A stretch of DNA of 64,000 nucleotides. It comes from Isoetes taiwanensis (lineage: Eukaryota > Streptophyta > Lycopodiopsida > Isoetales > Isoetaceae). Where the stretch lies: assembly GCA_021234155.1 (NCBI GenBank), contig JAJEKV010000217.1, positions 686,001-750,000 of the forward strand, in the 5' to 3' direction. The position numbers and the translations under genes are program-made. The notes below the pieces were generated by a model. The model ran no database searches. It was given only the letters and a program-made list of their open reading frames with translations, and was not told the DNA's origin. This document shows positions 21,448 through 33,306 of this stretch, in pieces (position 1 is the first letter of the stretch; every line of letters begins with the position of its first letter).

Positions 21448-22651
21448 TGATCCGATGCCTCGAATTGATCTGCATTTCTCTCGAATTTGGCATTTATATC
21501 CAAGTAGGCCTTTTGTATGTGCAAATTCATGTGCAACGAAGTCCTTTGGTCAATATAAAACTCATAATTTATCACAAAAAAACAAAGGGCATTTTGCTGT
21601 ACCAAATTTGGGTCTACATGCATCATAAATTAGACGTACATCATCATAAAATTATGTAAACATTGCTTGGTGCATAAAACGATAGTATAAGTGACTTGAT
21701 GCATGCTTTATGTAATTGGATATATGGATATAGCATGATTGTGTGAATTGCTCTTGGCTTGCTAGCATAAGAGTATTGACTTTATAGCTGCATGCACATA
21801 CAAAAGAAAGATATAGCAGAGGAACCATTGAACTTTATTCTCTCCATGTGCGTTCTCACAAGATCCAAGCTAGTGAGAAACATATTTAGAGGTCCTACCG
21901 AGATTCCTTCCTGGAATTTGTTCTTACAGTTACTTAAAATATGGCTGAGTGATTGAGGAAGTTGTAGATGAGCAATCCTCTACAAATCAAACTCCCAAGG
22001 TTGCAGAACCCGAAATTACCCATCCTTTTCTGACTGGGAAGCGATATTAGCTCCATTAACCAAAGATTTGTTTTTTTGAGAAGGAGCTTTGAAATTCAAA
22101 TACAATTTTAATCTTCTTACGCCTCAGATACACATGCTAGTTGTTTTTTTTTTTTGGGTTCTCGTATGACTCCACCCACCACATCAAATACAATGTTGTT
22201 TTGATATTTAAATTCAAATCGGGAAGGGATTAGTTTTGAAAATGAAATAAATGGCAAGTATTGATTATTTAAATTGAAATGGGAAACGGGAGTACAACGG
22301 AACGGCGTTTTGGGGGCGGGAACGGTCGCGCGGGCAAGGAACGGGGCATCGGGCTTTCTTTTCAGACGGAACGGGGGGGCTCCCAGGGAATTTAATGTTT
22401 GTCAGCTCGTGGTACTCTGGTCTTGTGTCAGTACGAGCCATAATGATTAACGGTATTGCCTGTCCGGATAAACCACCGGGATGGGGTCATGGATGCCCCA
22501 GCGGATGGCCATCGCGGGGGCATGGATGGGCGGATGGCTATGGGATGGGGGAGGATGGGATGTCTGGAAAAACCACCGGAAATATGTCCGGATAAAGCGT
22601 ATCCCGTTGTAGATATACGAGCGCCCGTGTGCCACACAACGCGCTGATTAT

Positions 22652-22846
22652 TCAAGACGGTTTATAAAATAGAGCATTTGCATTGGCAGCGTTCGAAAGA
22701 CGGAGTTGCTGAGGAGTTGGGGAAAGTAAATTCTTGGATGGACAAGAAGCTGCCAAATGATCAGGACTCTGACAAACAAAACAATGAAGTTGCCTCTTGA
22801 TGTCAAATCTTTTATTCTGGGGAGTGCCCTTCAACTCCAACGCCAT
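22652..22846 (-). pseudogene. Retroelement protein fragment with CCHC zinc knuckle
   Basis: The minus-strand frame contains KRQLHCFVCQSPDHLAASCP, a CX2CX4HX4C knuckle, preceded by a basic segment and followed by about 25 residues to a stop. Knuckles of this type occur in LTR-retrotransposon gag and in some LINE ORF1 proteins; which one cannot be told from the fragment. No flanking retroelement domain was recognised. Confidence 0.5.
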
Positions 22847-22849
22847 CCT

Positions 22850-24340
22850 TCTAGATTCTCTAAGTTTCTTATCGCCGTCAGTTGGATTAAGATCACCAAA
22901 CTCGTAACATTCAGCAACAACAGGACCCTCCCTGTCCCTTATCCAAATTAAATTCTTTTGTTCAGAAACAACAGACGTACCTTTATCGACCTTTGCCTTG
23001 GGTATTGGATCCAGGGTCTTGGACAGTCGAAGATGGCTCTCTCAATCAGAAAAGGCATCTTTGATGTCATTGAGACTGTCCCAAAGCTTGATATTGCTTG
23101 GATACTTGAGCATCGGGGTCCTGGATTTCTTGCTTTTACGCTCTATGTCCTCCTATAATGCTACAATCTTGGACTTCAGAACCGTCAGGTCCTCTGCCTT
23201 GGGCTGAGACTATAGCTGAGTGACAATCCTTGCCTCTAAAGAATTCAACTGGTCAGCTCTGTCCGTGGCCAACTTCAGAATTTCTTGAGCCCAGGCTGGG
23301 GCTTACAAATCGGTTGGAAGACCTCCAAGAGCACCGTTAACTGCTGCAGAAGGGGAAGCAAACCCATGAGAAGAAGACGTAGAATGCTTGCCTAGCCTTG
23401 CCGTTAGTTCAAACGTGAACCACGAAAAAACTCCAACGATGGGAGCACAACAGACCACACAAGGGAAGATGAGCAAGAACAAAAGAAGCTGATCCCTTAA
23501 AGAGAAATGATGGAAGGAAAATTATACAAGAGCAAAGAAGAGGCTAGAGTGGAAACGATGCCAAGGAAAACAAATTCAGAGAAATAGAAATGAAAGAAAA
23601 TTGTGAGTACTAGGTAAATAGCAAGACTTAAGGACCAATGATCTGCAAACAAAAAGGCTAAAGGACCAACGAGATGCCCAAGTGAGCTCTGGCAAATTCT
23701 GGAAATGGAGATACAAAATAAAGCGCTGATGCAGAAAAACCTAAAAGGCACGCTACTAATAGGCAAGGGTCTGGCAGTTGCCAACTGCTCCGGACACTTG
23801 TCCCTTAGCTCTAGAAGTCCATTTACCATCTATTCGTTGAAAACGAAGGTAAATGTGACTTCCGTATTAGAAGCAGAAATCTTTGACCTAAATTGATCGA
23901 ACAAGATTGTGGTCACTAAGCTAAATGACAGCCAGCATATCCGGCAGCCTATAATCTACTAATCCCTTTTGCTGTAGATTCGGTCCCATTTGCTGCAAAA
24001 TCGACGTAATTCATCATTGCCCACCAAGCACTAGAGGCGTTCTACCATTTAATATAACATTTCGGGAAGAATCCTAATGTAAGAGTTCTTGAGCTCTGAA
24101 TGCCTATAATCTAGATTTTTATTTATTTTTTGTTAAAACCATTGGCAAGTGCCAGAAAGGATATTGAAAGTGTATGCACACTCTAGATGTATGCATTAGT
24201 CCATCCACTTGAATACACCATTAAATCATACCAAAACTATATTGAAAAGTGTATAAAAATATAAAATGAACCCACTGTTATTATAGATATTGGAGTTTCA
24301 TTGCTCAATGCTATAGAAATATACAAAGGAGGCTCCGTGT
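22850..24340. other. Intergenic, nothing recognised
   Basis: Moderately AT-rich sequence with short, unconvincing frames. No RNA gene, repeat or protein motif could be supported. Confidence 0.5.
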
Positions 24341-25097
24341 TTTAAGCCTGGAAGGAGAAGGTGAAGAATGTACATGAAACTAAAGATCTTTGGGATTTGG
24401 TAGATTCTAAAGAAGATCAACATGTTACAGTGGTCATCATGTCTTCTGCGAGAACAACATCAAGTTCTAGTAATGTTGCAGTGTCAAAAAATGTTAATGT
24501 AGGACCAAGGAACGTTTCTTCAACTGCTACAGGTCAAGATAGAACATTAGGTCAAGACTGAAGCAAGCACAAGGTATTATTACCAACAAGGTTGGAAATT
24601 CAATTTTTTTAACAATTAGACGTAAGCATATATAGAAATATATTATCAAAACTTATGAAAAGAAGACTTCTTTTCAATGGACATGCTTGATATGGGCTCA
24701 AAAAATTAAAATACAAAGAAAAGGAAGATTTAATAGATGTCTTCATTATTGATAGCATTGAAGGTGCAAGAATATGGCTAAATGAGCAACAACAGGTTCT
24801 CGCCATATCCAGGGCTATGAGTAATTATAAACAATTAGCAATGCTTATAAGAAATGTGGCAAAGTCTAGGAAAGAAGCAAAAGATATGGTGCGGACAGAA
24901 TTTGAGCAAGAAGAGGTGATGGGGGACAATAAAGATGCAAGCAACACTGAGGTACTATTTACTAGAAGGCAGAAGTCTCGAGGGGGGACCTTTGGACGAT
25001 CAAGTGATGCATCAAAAGGTAAGGTTTTTACATGCAATATGTATGATCATTCAAAAGTCGATTATCCTAGAAATAAAGATGCTACTATGAGTGTTTT

Positions 25098-27149
25098 TTT
25101 TTTTTTTTGAAGAATTGTGTCATCAATATATTAAAAGAATGGTAATGTTTCAAAGCAAGTGAGGAGGAAGGAGAACTGCCCCAAAGAGACAGCGATACCT
25201 CGACACTCCACAACAAACTCACAGAAAAACTGCAACTCTACTGCTGTACAAACCGACCATCACCATCTACAACACCCAAGAAGTCCCGCCAAATGGCAAA
25301 CTTCCGCTCTACTAATCTCGGGAACACTAGAAAGCTTTGAAATAGCTTGTACCTGAGTCGAGGAATCAAAGAGGCTGCAGGTTACTGAATCCCCTGAAAG
25401 ATCCACAACCGCCGCCGCTTCCAAATCAGCCACACCAACCAAGCCACGCACAGATGCAAGGCTTGCTGCCGCAAGAGCGGCCAAGCACCAGGATACACAT
25501 GAAGCAGCAACTGTTGGCTAGTCAATCTCACCTAAAACAGAGCCGTAACCCAATCCCAGGCAGCCTGCAAGTGAGGGTATAAAACCAGACAATGCTCCAC
25601 AGTCTCACGATGAAGGCCACAACAAGGGCAGAGGGCTCACACCCGGCCTAAACTGACTCACAAGGGCATTCACCCTGATACAACGGTGCACCACTTGCCA
25701 CAGAAGCACCCTAACCTTCGGTGGGGGAAGTGAGCTCCATGTCCACGTCCAAACCGAGCGCCATCGAGAACCCGGAAGCTGCAGAGACCACAATGCCCAG
25801 GGCAATTCCACATGCACAGACGGCTTCCCAAATGCCACACAATGGCTACCATCCTGCATCCAAAGCCCATCCACCACCCCCTCCTCCACTGCAGCAAAAA
25901 ACGCCTCCGCCACAATCGTAAACAAAAACGGTGCCAAAGGGCACCCCTGACGCACCCCTCTGCCTAGGGAGAAAAAGGCGGAGGGTTCACCCTGGTACAC
26001 CGCCGTAGCCCGTGCTGACTTATGCAGCTTCATGACTGTCCCTGTAAAGCGTGGACCACAGCCCAATGCTAACATCATGGCAGACAAGAACTCCCAACGG
26101 ACACTATCGTAAGCTTTGGCAAAGTCAAGCTTAAGATAGGAATGGCCTTGACCTGTTCTCCTGGCCCAATAAAGGCCCTCATAAGCTGCGGCAACATTAG
26201 TCAAAATGTTCCTCCCAGGGACAAACCCAGAGTGCACCTTAGTAATGGAAGAAGTCAACACCGGCTTCAACTTCTCTGCCAGGGCTTTCGCAATAATCTT
26301 ATACACGGAGGACAACAAGGAGATAGGCCTCCAATCATTAATAGTAGAAGGCTGCTTAACCTTAGGAATCAAGGAAATGCATGCGGTATTCAAGATCTTA
26401 TCCATTTGAGAAGAGCTGCAAACAACTCAAGATACACCTGGTATAATCGACTCACCAGCCCACTCCCAATAAGTCCGAAGAACTCCACAGGGATGCCATC
26501 CAGCCCAGGACATTTATCCTTGGCCATGCACATACATGCCTCCGCTAAATCCTCTCTGGAGAGCTCCTGGTCCAAGCTCTCACGCTGGTGAGGCAGAATA
26601 GATGGCTTAACCGCCCCCAAAACAATCTCCTGCTCATAGGGAAGAGTCTTATTTGTGCAAAAACCACGAGAAATGAGCATGCACATACCTCGCAAATCAG
26701 CGGGATCCTCCAAAGTCCGCCATCAGGCAAAGCAAAGGGGACGCCATAGATGCCGTGATATCGCCCGGCCGCCGCCTACCGCTCGAAGAACATCGACGAA
26801 CTTGTGTCCCCCTCCTTCAACCAGGTAAGGGCCGCCTTCATACACGCCTCCTGCACTTTAACCTGCTCCAGAGTAACAATATGCCGCAACACTGCATTCT
26901 CCCTAATGCCATCAGAAGGCTGCGCCCGAATCTTCTCCAACTCCTAATAGAGACCATGCAACTCATGCCGCTCCTGCTGCACACGGCCACACGCTGCCTA
27001 CCAAAGACCTTGGCAAAATGCTTCACCCTGGCCAACGCAGTCACCATACCAGACATACCCTTCAGAGATGAAAAGGTATCAAGCCACAACTCCTGGCACT
27101 GGGCCGAGAAATCCGCATTAGCCAGAAGCCGGGTGTTCAAACGGAATGT
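25098..27149 (-). mobile_element. 5'-truncated LINE inserted in the copia remnant
   Basis: Flanked by a perfect 15-bp target duplication TACTATGAGTGTTTT (25083-25097 and 27150-27164). On the minus strand it ends in poly(A), seen as a run of 15 T at 25094-25108. The insert holds the middle and C-terminal parts of a LINE ORF2. The 5' part with the endonuclease is missing, as is usual for incomplete reverse transcription. Confidence 0.92.
25605..26713 (-). pseudogene. LINE ORF2 reverse transcriptase fragment, internally deleted
   Basis: Minus-strand RT motifs in order: ACISLIPKVKQPSTINDWRP, FVPGRNILTN, YLKLDFAKAYDSVRWEFL, GRGVRQGCPLAPFLF (26405 down to about 25900). Directly after, the frame jumps to SLPPPKVRVLLWQVVHRC, the C-terminal zf-RVT-like region, so the segment with the catalytic YADD is deleted. 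An overlapping frame upstream (26713-26390) gives the ORF2 linker with KDKCPGLDGIPVEFF. This LINE type is different from the one at the left edge of the window. Confidence 0.88.
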
Positions 27150-27640
27150 TACTATGAGTGTTTTAACTATGGAGGGAAGGACCATTATGCCAGCAAGTGC
27201 TGTAGTCCTAAACTTAACAATAAAGGTAAAGGAAAGGGGTCTGGTTTTCGGGTTAACAATGCAAGTAGAGGAAGAGGAAGAGGATATGGCAGAAAATCTT
27301 CATCAGTCATTGTACTAAGGAGGTAAGTGAAGAAGACAAAGAGGTTGATAAGGATGCAGAGGTATGTAAGCATACAGAAGTTTTGTTAGTTTCCTTGAGT
27401 AACAAAGCTAATAGTGATATGTTAATTATAGATAGTGGAGCTGAAAAAAGTGTAACCAGCTCAAAGCATGCCCTGAAGGAGTGCAGAGGAAGAAGTGGTG
27501 GTCAAATCAAACTTGAATATGAGATTTGCAGAATGTAAGACGTTGGAGTCTTAGAACTATTCGACCTATCTGGAAAAGCAGTTAGTTTAAAAGATGCTTT
27601 GGCTTCTACCAAAGCATCCTTCTGCAATAGTCATAAGCAA

Positions 27641-27850
27641 TGTGACCAACTGGTCTGTCTGTTGCTATAGCGTGGGGAGCTACACAATTTCTGCCAGGTC
27701 AGACACTAGCATCTGGGCATAAGTCACTGCGCGGTCATAATCCAGCCTCAGCTGAGGTAAGCGGGGAGTTGGATCACATGTGGCCCGAGCAGACTGCGAG
27801 AAAAGGTGGCTACTAATACGAGTCAGTCTCTATATCTCTATTATTTGTGC
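27641..27850. other. Junction between copia remnant and next LINE
   Basis: No clear coding sequence; boundaries of the two elements cannot be placed precisely. Confidence 0.4.
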
Positions 27851-28604
27851 CTACTCAGAGCTGGACAATGAGATCAGATCTTGTTCAGCCACCAATACAT
27901 AATCTACAACAATGGAGCCGCCTCCCTGATTTTCCTGCCTGCACGTGTAGCCGGCAAATAAAGGCCACTGCGCCAAACTATTCCATATGACTAAATCAAA
28001 GATGCTGCACATCTGAAGCAATTGCTGGCCATGTCGCGTCACCTGATAAAGGCCGTCGGCTGATGTTCACAATCTCTGCAGGGCGGAGCTGCAGGATGTC
28101 TTCTAGCAACGGGTCAAATTTCGTGAGCTGTTCTATTCCCTGTGTGCATTGAAATCTCATAGCAATACAACTCTGCCCAACTGCCCATACAACTATATGT
28201 CATCATATAGATCGACATACGTATCCAGCCTATCTATCCACATCTATGTTGTAGCGGTAAAAGTTGGACTCTGCATGTGGAAAGTAGCATGCTTCAAGAA
28301 AGAAAATGTCGCCATTGCGGTTCTGCACTTGGATCCAGAGGTAACAGTTGTGTCTGTCTTTCTTCTGCAATGAAACTGATGGTGCCAAGTATGTGCAGTA
28401 GTAACAAGCGACACCCCCATATCCCCGTTTGCCCATATACTCATTGAACAATGAGGAGTGCTGATATCCTGGTAAGTCTGTTATTCGGTGCCCAGCGTGT
28501 TCCCAAATTTTCATAAGGAAGATGAGATCCATATCTGCAATGGAGTTGAGACTATCTCCCTTCTGCCAAGAAAAGCCCCTGCAATTCCATGAGACCATAC
28601 GCAA
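27851..28604 (-). pseudogene. LINE endonuclease domain fragment
   Basis: Starts MRMVSWNCRGFSWQKGDSLN, the typical N-terminus of plant LINE APE-like endonucleases, with IFLMKIWEH corresponding to the catalytic Glu segment (Glu replaced), YGGVACYY, then after stops SIFDLVIWNSLAQWP and SIVVDYVLV. The expected GDFN and SDH motifs are not both preserved. Nicking activity is not expected. Confidence 0.75.
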
Positions 28605-29019
28605 GCACTCCTGTTTGATGGCCGGGTTAATAGCGCCATCAAGATGGGCAGCACCAATGCGCAGTGCAGGAGCAGGAGGAGTGTTAGAAGTAGCAACAAC
28701 GGAAATAGCAGCAGCCCGAGGGGTGACAGGACGTGCAGTGGATGGAATAGTGAAGCTGTAGGTGCATGCTGAGTAGAAGTAGCTACGGCAGGAGCAGTAG
28801 TCTCAGCATCAACTTCAACATTGGGTGCAGCAGCAACAGCTCCGGGAGCCCGAATAGCAGACATGGCAGTAGTACCCCGAGGTTTTAGCAGCTCTATGCA
28901 GCACATCTCCAATGTGAGCATTGGGTGGCCTGAACACTCGCGCTTTGCTTTCCGGAATAGGGCCGCTACTCCTCCATGACAATTGATGGCCCAACATGAG
29001 CTAATTCTCTTCTATGTTG

Positions 29020-30408
29020 TTATTTTTGTTGAGGGGTGAGGACGTGATCGACAGACATTGATGTGCCCTTCAGTTTCACCCCCTGGCGTAGTATGGCATC
29101 TCTTACCAGTGCATCGGCAATTGTGAATTTGACAATGCATGGGCGGTCTAGGTGCCGAAAACCGTGGAGGCTAGCCCAGGCAATGTGTACGGGGGCATGA
29201 AACCTCATGTGTATGTAGCCGCTTCATGAGGTGCTCCCCCTCCACTTTAGGGAGGCTTCAAACTACCACATTATGTCTCCTACGACTTTGCTGTTGTTGC
29301 TTACTAAGCCGCGAGGCAATGTTCCCTGTCTCCGCATAAGTTGTTGATTGCTTGTTGAGGGGCTGCTTGTTGATTGCACTGAACCCCCAATTGCCAGGGG
29401 TAGCATTGGCATGAGCTGGAGCAGCCATTGCAGCTTGCTGAGTGGCCTTCCCTCCCTGTAGTTCAGACCTAAGCTCTTGCTGGAGCCTATCTTGCCTTGC
29501 TCGCTCAAACATGCAATGCTGGATCTGCTCATGAGCCTCTCCATGTAGGCCTTTGCCCTGCTGAGTGACTGTGGCCTGCAGCCCTCATACCTCGTGATTT
29601 TGCTTGTTTGCCCTATGCTCCAATCCTTGAAGTTTGGAGGCCATCTCTGCTTCCTTAGCCAAGAAGCGTTTCTGCACATTGTTAAGCTTGCCTTAGAGGG
29701 TCTGGAGGTGTTCATGTTGCGTCTCATTGGCTGCCTATAAGGTCTTTTAGACCGTTTGTGCAGAGTAGCGACAGATTTGTCAGGGTCTCCTGCTCGAACT
29801 GTTCCCTGCCTCGAGCTATGGTATCCATTCTGACAGACAAGGTTTCCAAGGTGGTACGGATATCTGCAAACCATACTCTGTCTTGCCGCTTCTCAACGTG
29901 TGCTAGGTGAAGGTCATCCTCAAGCTGTTGGATATGGGTCTCCATACTGGAAATGCGCTGCTTTTCAATGGCGAATTGCTTTTTCAGCAGCCTTGGCATG
30001 GATACTTGCATTTCTTCTGCCAAGATGCAATCTGGACTGTGTTGCCATCCACCGTCGCTTGCATCTGCTTCCAGTGTTCCTCAGGTGTCTGGTCCTGTGT
30101 AGTTGGTGAGGATGGATTTCCAAGGCCCGCTGCTATGTGGATGTACTTGCCTTGTGTCTGACAGACCATATGTGTTGCCCGTCTATTTGCTCTCGCCTCC
30201 CTTTTTCAAGATATATCTGTCAAACTTGTCAGCGTCATCTTGTCTTCGAACGTGGATTATGTTGATGCACTCCCTCAGTAGAAGTCTTGATGCCATCTCT
30301 ACCTGTGGTTGGAGGAACTGTATATTTTGCTTATCAACATGCATGTCGATGGGGTAGGTTGAGGGGGATACGAGGCTCCTCTAGTTCCTCTATCATTGGG
30401 GTGGCCAT
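29020..30408 (-). pseudogene. LINE ORF1-like protein, broken
   Basis: From a minus-strand ATG at 30408 (MATPMIEELEEPRIPLNL). Middle part (30023-29724): a coiled-coil-like run with IEKQRISSMETHIQQLEDDL. C-terminal part (29208-29020): HRLDRPC-type context with CIVKFTIADALVRDAILR and GTSMSVDHVLTPQQ, comparable to the RNA-binding C-terminal part of L1-type ORF1 proteins. Frames change several times. Its position just upstream of the endonuclease fits ORF1. Confidence 0.6.
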
Positions 30409-30489
30409 GACAACAAGAAGGAGAGTTATTAAGGATGGCTAAAGGACTGTGGAAGGCTCAACTAGATTGAAATATGGCTTTTAAACATA

Positions 30490-30650
30490 AATGATGCTCC
30501 CCCTCGGTTGTACTGTGGGGAGGGAGAGAGAGAGAGGGAGGGGAGGGGGAGGGGGGGGGGGGGGGGAGAGGGATTGGGGGTTCAATGTTGTGGGGGAAGG
30601 CTCGATTCGCTATTGTCGGAATTCTTTTCGGATGCAGAAGAAAGGAAGAA
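30490..30650 (+). mobile_element. SINE-like fragment with G-rich tract
   Basis: A (GA)n/G-rich tract is followed by GGCTCGATTCGCTATTG and CGGAATTCTTTTCGGATG, similar to the 3' half of the tRNA-derived element at 7571-7690. The A box part is replaced by the simple repeat. Confidence 0.4.
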
Positions 30651-30759
30651 GCTTAAAAAGAAGTTGGAAATAAGAAATAAAGACTCACAAACATTGGCTG
30701 ATTCTGACTTCACTAGTTCCAAATGTTAGCTAATTCTGGTTGCACTAGTCCCAAATGGT

Positions 30760-31010
30760 GCCATGGCGCTTTTTGATGGATGATAACATTTGATGATAGT
30801 TAGCTTGTACATCATATTGAGTTCGCCGTTCTATTCCAAGAATTACATCCACAGTTCCCAAATCATCTACTAAGAGTGGTATGCAACTTACCAGTGTCCA
30901 TTACTTCCGCATTAGACCTATGCCAAAGTTGATTCTTCTTCCCTTAGTATAACGAATTGCCCCACTTGTCATGCTCACTTGCAGGTTCCAAACTTCATCA
31001 TAGCCAGTTC
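30760..31010 (-). pseudogene. Ty3/gypsy protease remnant
   Basis: The minus strand reads TSGAIRYTKGRRINFGIGL, then after a stop and frame change DLGTVDVILGIERRTQYDVQ. These correspond to the [18 protein letters not shown] and DLIIGMEYL segments of the protease at 63.1-63.2 kb. The catalytic motif is not visible; an isolated fragment. Confidence 0.65.
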
Positions 31011-33077
31011 CTTGGCACAATGTTGCCTCTCATTATTTTGACAATTTTGTCATCCTTCAACAGATTATCCAAGAGATACATCTCAGTTTAAAAATAGATT
31101 TGCAGGCCTCTTAGCTGCTTTAAAAGAACTTGATTTGGATTCAAGTATCCTTCAGCATTTATCTGCTGGAAATGAATCATGACAGCTTGAATGAGTTAAG
31201 TGAAATGCAGAAATAATGGTCAAATTATGGTCTGGATGGCTCTTGGAGTTCGGATTCAGAAGATGGTTCAAAGTTTTGAAGAACATTTAACAGATTTTGA
31301 TGGCATACCGAGCAAAATTACATCTGTTTTCTTTCGAGCTTCACTGGATCAAAAGCCCTTCTGGAGCAGATAATATCTCAAAAGATGGCATAAATTTCTT
31401 TTAGGTTCCAGAGCGCACTACATAATAGGTATGCTTCTCCATGATCCAGATGCTGCAAGAACTTTTGTGGATCTAACTCTGCTAAATGGTCCTTTGTTAG
31501 ATGGTGGTCTGCTAGAGGTTGGCTGTTAAGAGTTGATTGCTTTGCAATGATCATCCTGAATATCCTTTTGGAGGGATCAAATAACGATTCCCTGTTTGAC
31601 TTGATAACAAATAGCCACTTAGATTCCTATGCACAACTAGCACGGCCTTCCTGTATATTGTTGCAGTTCAATATCTGATGGAATCTGGTTTGATTGCTTC
31701 ATTAGTTTCTTCAAAAGTGCATGGCATGGACGGATGAGTAAGTCTCCAAGTATTTGAAGCTAAAACTACAAATGTTGCAATGCTTTTTCTCTGTTTAACA
31801 ATGGCTATTATCTGATGATTCTGCTTTATTTGTCCTATGATTAACAACGGTTTTTATATTGAGGACACAAGGTTCATGTTCTGTGTTAAAAGTGATGTAT
31901 TTCATGTACTCTTATAATAATTCAAAATGCATTTCATAGTGACCATTTGAATTTAGTCAAGCCATAGAGCAAGTTTGTGGTTTTGGATATTTGTATGACA
32001 AATATGACACTCTAATTTGTCAGTTACATTCATAAACTCAAGTTTTATACCATTTTACGTATGCTATACATATGGTTGCATGCATCAAGACATTTACGTT
32101 TTAGTAGAACGAGGTAGCACTACATAAAAAATATGGCTTTCAAATGGGAGCAAGAGATGTTGCCATATCAAAACAAGGTAGCACTAGATAAAAAATGTGG
32201 CTTTCAAATGGAAGCAAGAGGTGTTGCCATATTTCTTCTCAAGGACAAAGATTATCACTTGACGAGGCAAAACAATGAAATGTAACATATGGATGCAAAG
32301 ATCACCAGTAACACCTTTCAATTACACCTTCACACGTTTACAGCTTATGCAACGAGGAGCTCCAAGCCATTTTAGTTTTGCCACTATTAGTGGTGCTTGA
32401 TGAAGCATATATAGCGTTCTCAAAAGAGACCTCGCGTATGTTATGGGTGACATCTTACAACAATAATACTACCCAAATAATACCATACTAAAATATTATA
32501 AATATAGGATATTCCCAAATATTACAACAATAGGTACTGTGAAAGATTTTGCACTTCCAGATGTAGCGTAGATTTAAGCATGATGTCTTTGAGAGAGATG
32601 TCGAGGGATTTATTTCGAGAGATCATGATTACAAGCACTCTTATATAATGCAGTTTTATTGTAAACGCCCCATAAAGAATGCTTATCAAGTAACAATTGT
32701 AGCATCTCCAACCTATGTGGACATGTGCACACATATATTTGCCTGTTAAAGGAGCAACACTAAACTCAAAAATTAATCTGCAAGTTTGGTTCACATGGCT
32801 CTCAATAAACACACAACCAATTTAACTTCTGCCGCTTTTCAATGACACACTGAGCAAACAAAGGCAGAAGCAAAAGGAAGAAATAGCTACAAGTGACAAA
32901 ATTGACCTACATTATTTGTTCTATCTATCTATTGTAAAAGCAAGAGATTTGTAGTTATGTCAACAGTGTTGAAATTGCATCAAGGTCTTTATGATATAAT
33001 GCAATATACAAAAATTGAAGTCCGAATTGCACACCATTAATGCTGCATGAATCCTACAACGGTGAACCCGCCTTATA
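31011..33077. other. Unassigned segment upstream of MED20
   Basis: Short exon-like runs occur (for example AALKELDLDSSILQHLSAGN on the plus strand near 31110-31180) but I cannot assign them to a family. They may be gene fragments carried by the Helitron that ends at 33105. No intact frame. Confidence 0.35.
32107..32232. repeat. Tandem duplication, about 63-65-bp unit
   Basis: Two adjacent units share GAGGTAGCACTACATAAAAA / CAAGGTAGCACTAGATAAAAA and GCTTTCAAATGG-AGCAAGAG followed by GTTGCCATAT, with a few differences. Confidence 0.85.
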
Positions 33078-33105
33078 GCCCAGCAATGCTGGGCACCATT
33101 ACTAG
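33078..33105 (+). mobile_element. Helitron 3' terminus (family A)
   Basis: A 7-bp-stem hairpin GCCCAGCAATGCTGGGC (33078-33094) is followed after a short spacer by CATTACTAG and then T, the diagnostic Helitron 3' end (CTAG before a host T). The same layout occurs twice at 50.4 kb. It ends 201 bases before the MED20 start codon. The 5' end of this Helitron was not located. Confidence 0.8.
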
Positions 33106-33306
33106 TATCTCGTAATCGTGACTGTTTGACAGAGTCCCATGTCTCCAGGGCTCATATCGTATGAATACATGCCAAGTCCTCACCCTTACCCACGACTTTT
33201 AAACGCCTTCTCCATCGGCATAAAGTTCGAGACCTATGGTTCAAAAACCCTAAATAGCTTTTGACAGCTAGCTGAAGAGCATTTTAACAAGGACTCAAAC
33301 AAGGAG

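Larger units (their letters stand above)
20131..22650. other. Repeat-rich intergenic segment without gene
   Basis: No supported coding region. It contains a 32-base poly(A) run, an imperfect 55-bp tandem repeat around 20760-20870 (blocks CGAG-AGCTAGTCACGCGTGCCA and GGGGCTGGTCACGTGTGCCA), a longer direct duplication (listed separately), and a G-rich stretch near 22300-22590 with repeats of GGATGG and TGTCCGGATAAA. Confidence 0.6.
24352..27640 (+). pseudogene. Ty1/copia gag-protease remnant, split by a LINE
   Basis: The left part (24352-25097): VHETKDLWDLVDSKEDQ, then ARIWLNEQQQVLAISRAMSN and a basic RRQKSRGGTFGR region with CNMYDHSKVDYPRNKDA, a broken knuckle. The right part (27150-27640) resumes after the LINE with YYECFNYGGKDHYASKC, an almost canonical second CCHC knuckle (Cys to Tyr at one ligand), a basic GKGKGSGFR tract, then LIIDSGAEKSVTSS (catalytic DSGA near 27428-27439) and a copia-type LFDLSGKAVSLKDALAS segment. 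The order gag, two knuckles, DSG protease is that of Ty1/copia Gag-Pol. Integrase and RT are absent; frame changes and stops are present. Confidence 0.78.
27700..30410 (-). mobile_element. Second minus-strand LINE, 3'-deleted and decayed
   Basis: Minus strand: an ORF1-like region (30408 to about 29020) is followed by an ORF2 endonuclease (28604 to about 27851). The RT domain is absent and I see no poly(A) tail, so the 3' part was lost, unlike the usual 5' truncation of LINEs. Boundaries are approximate. Confidence 0.7.
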
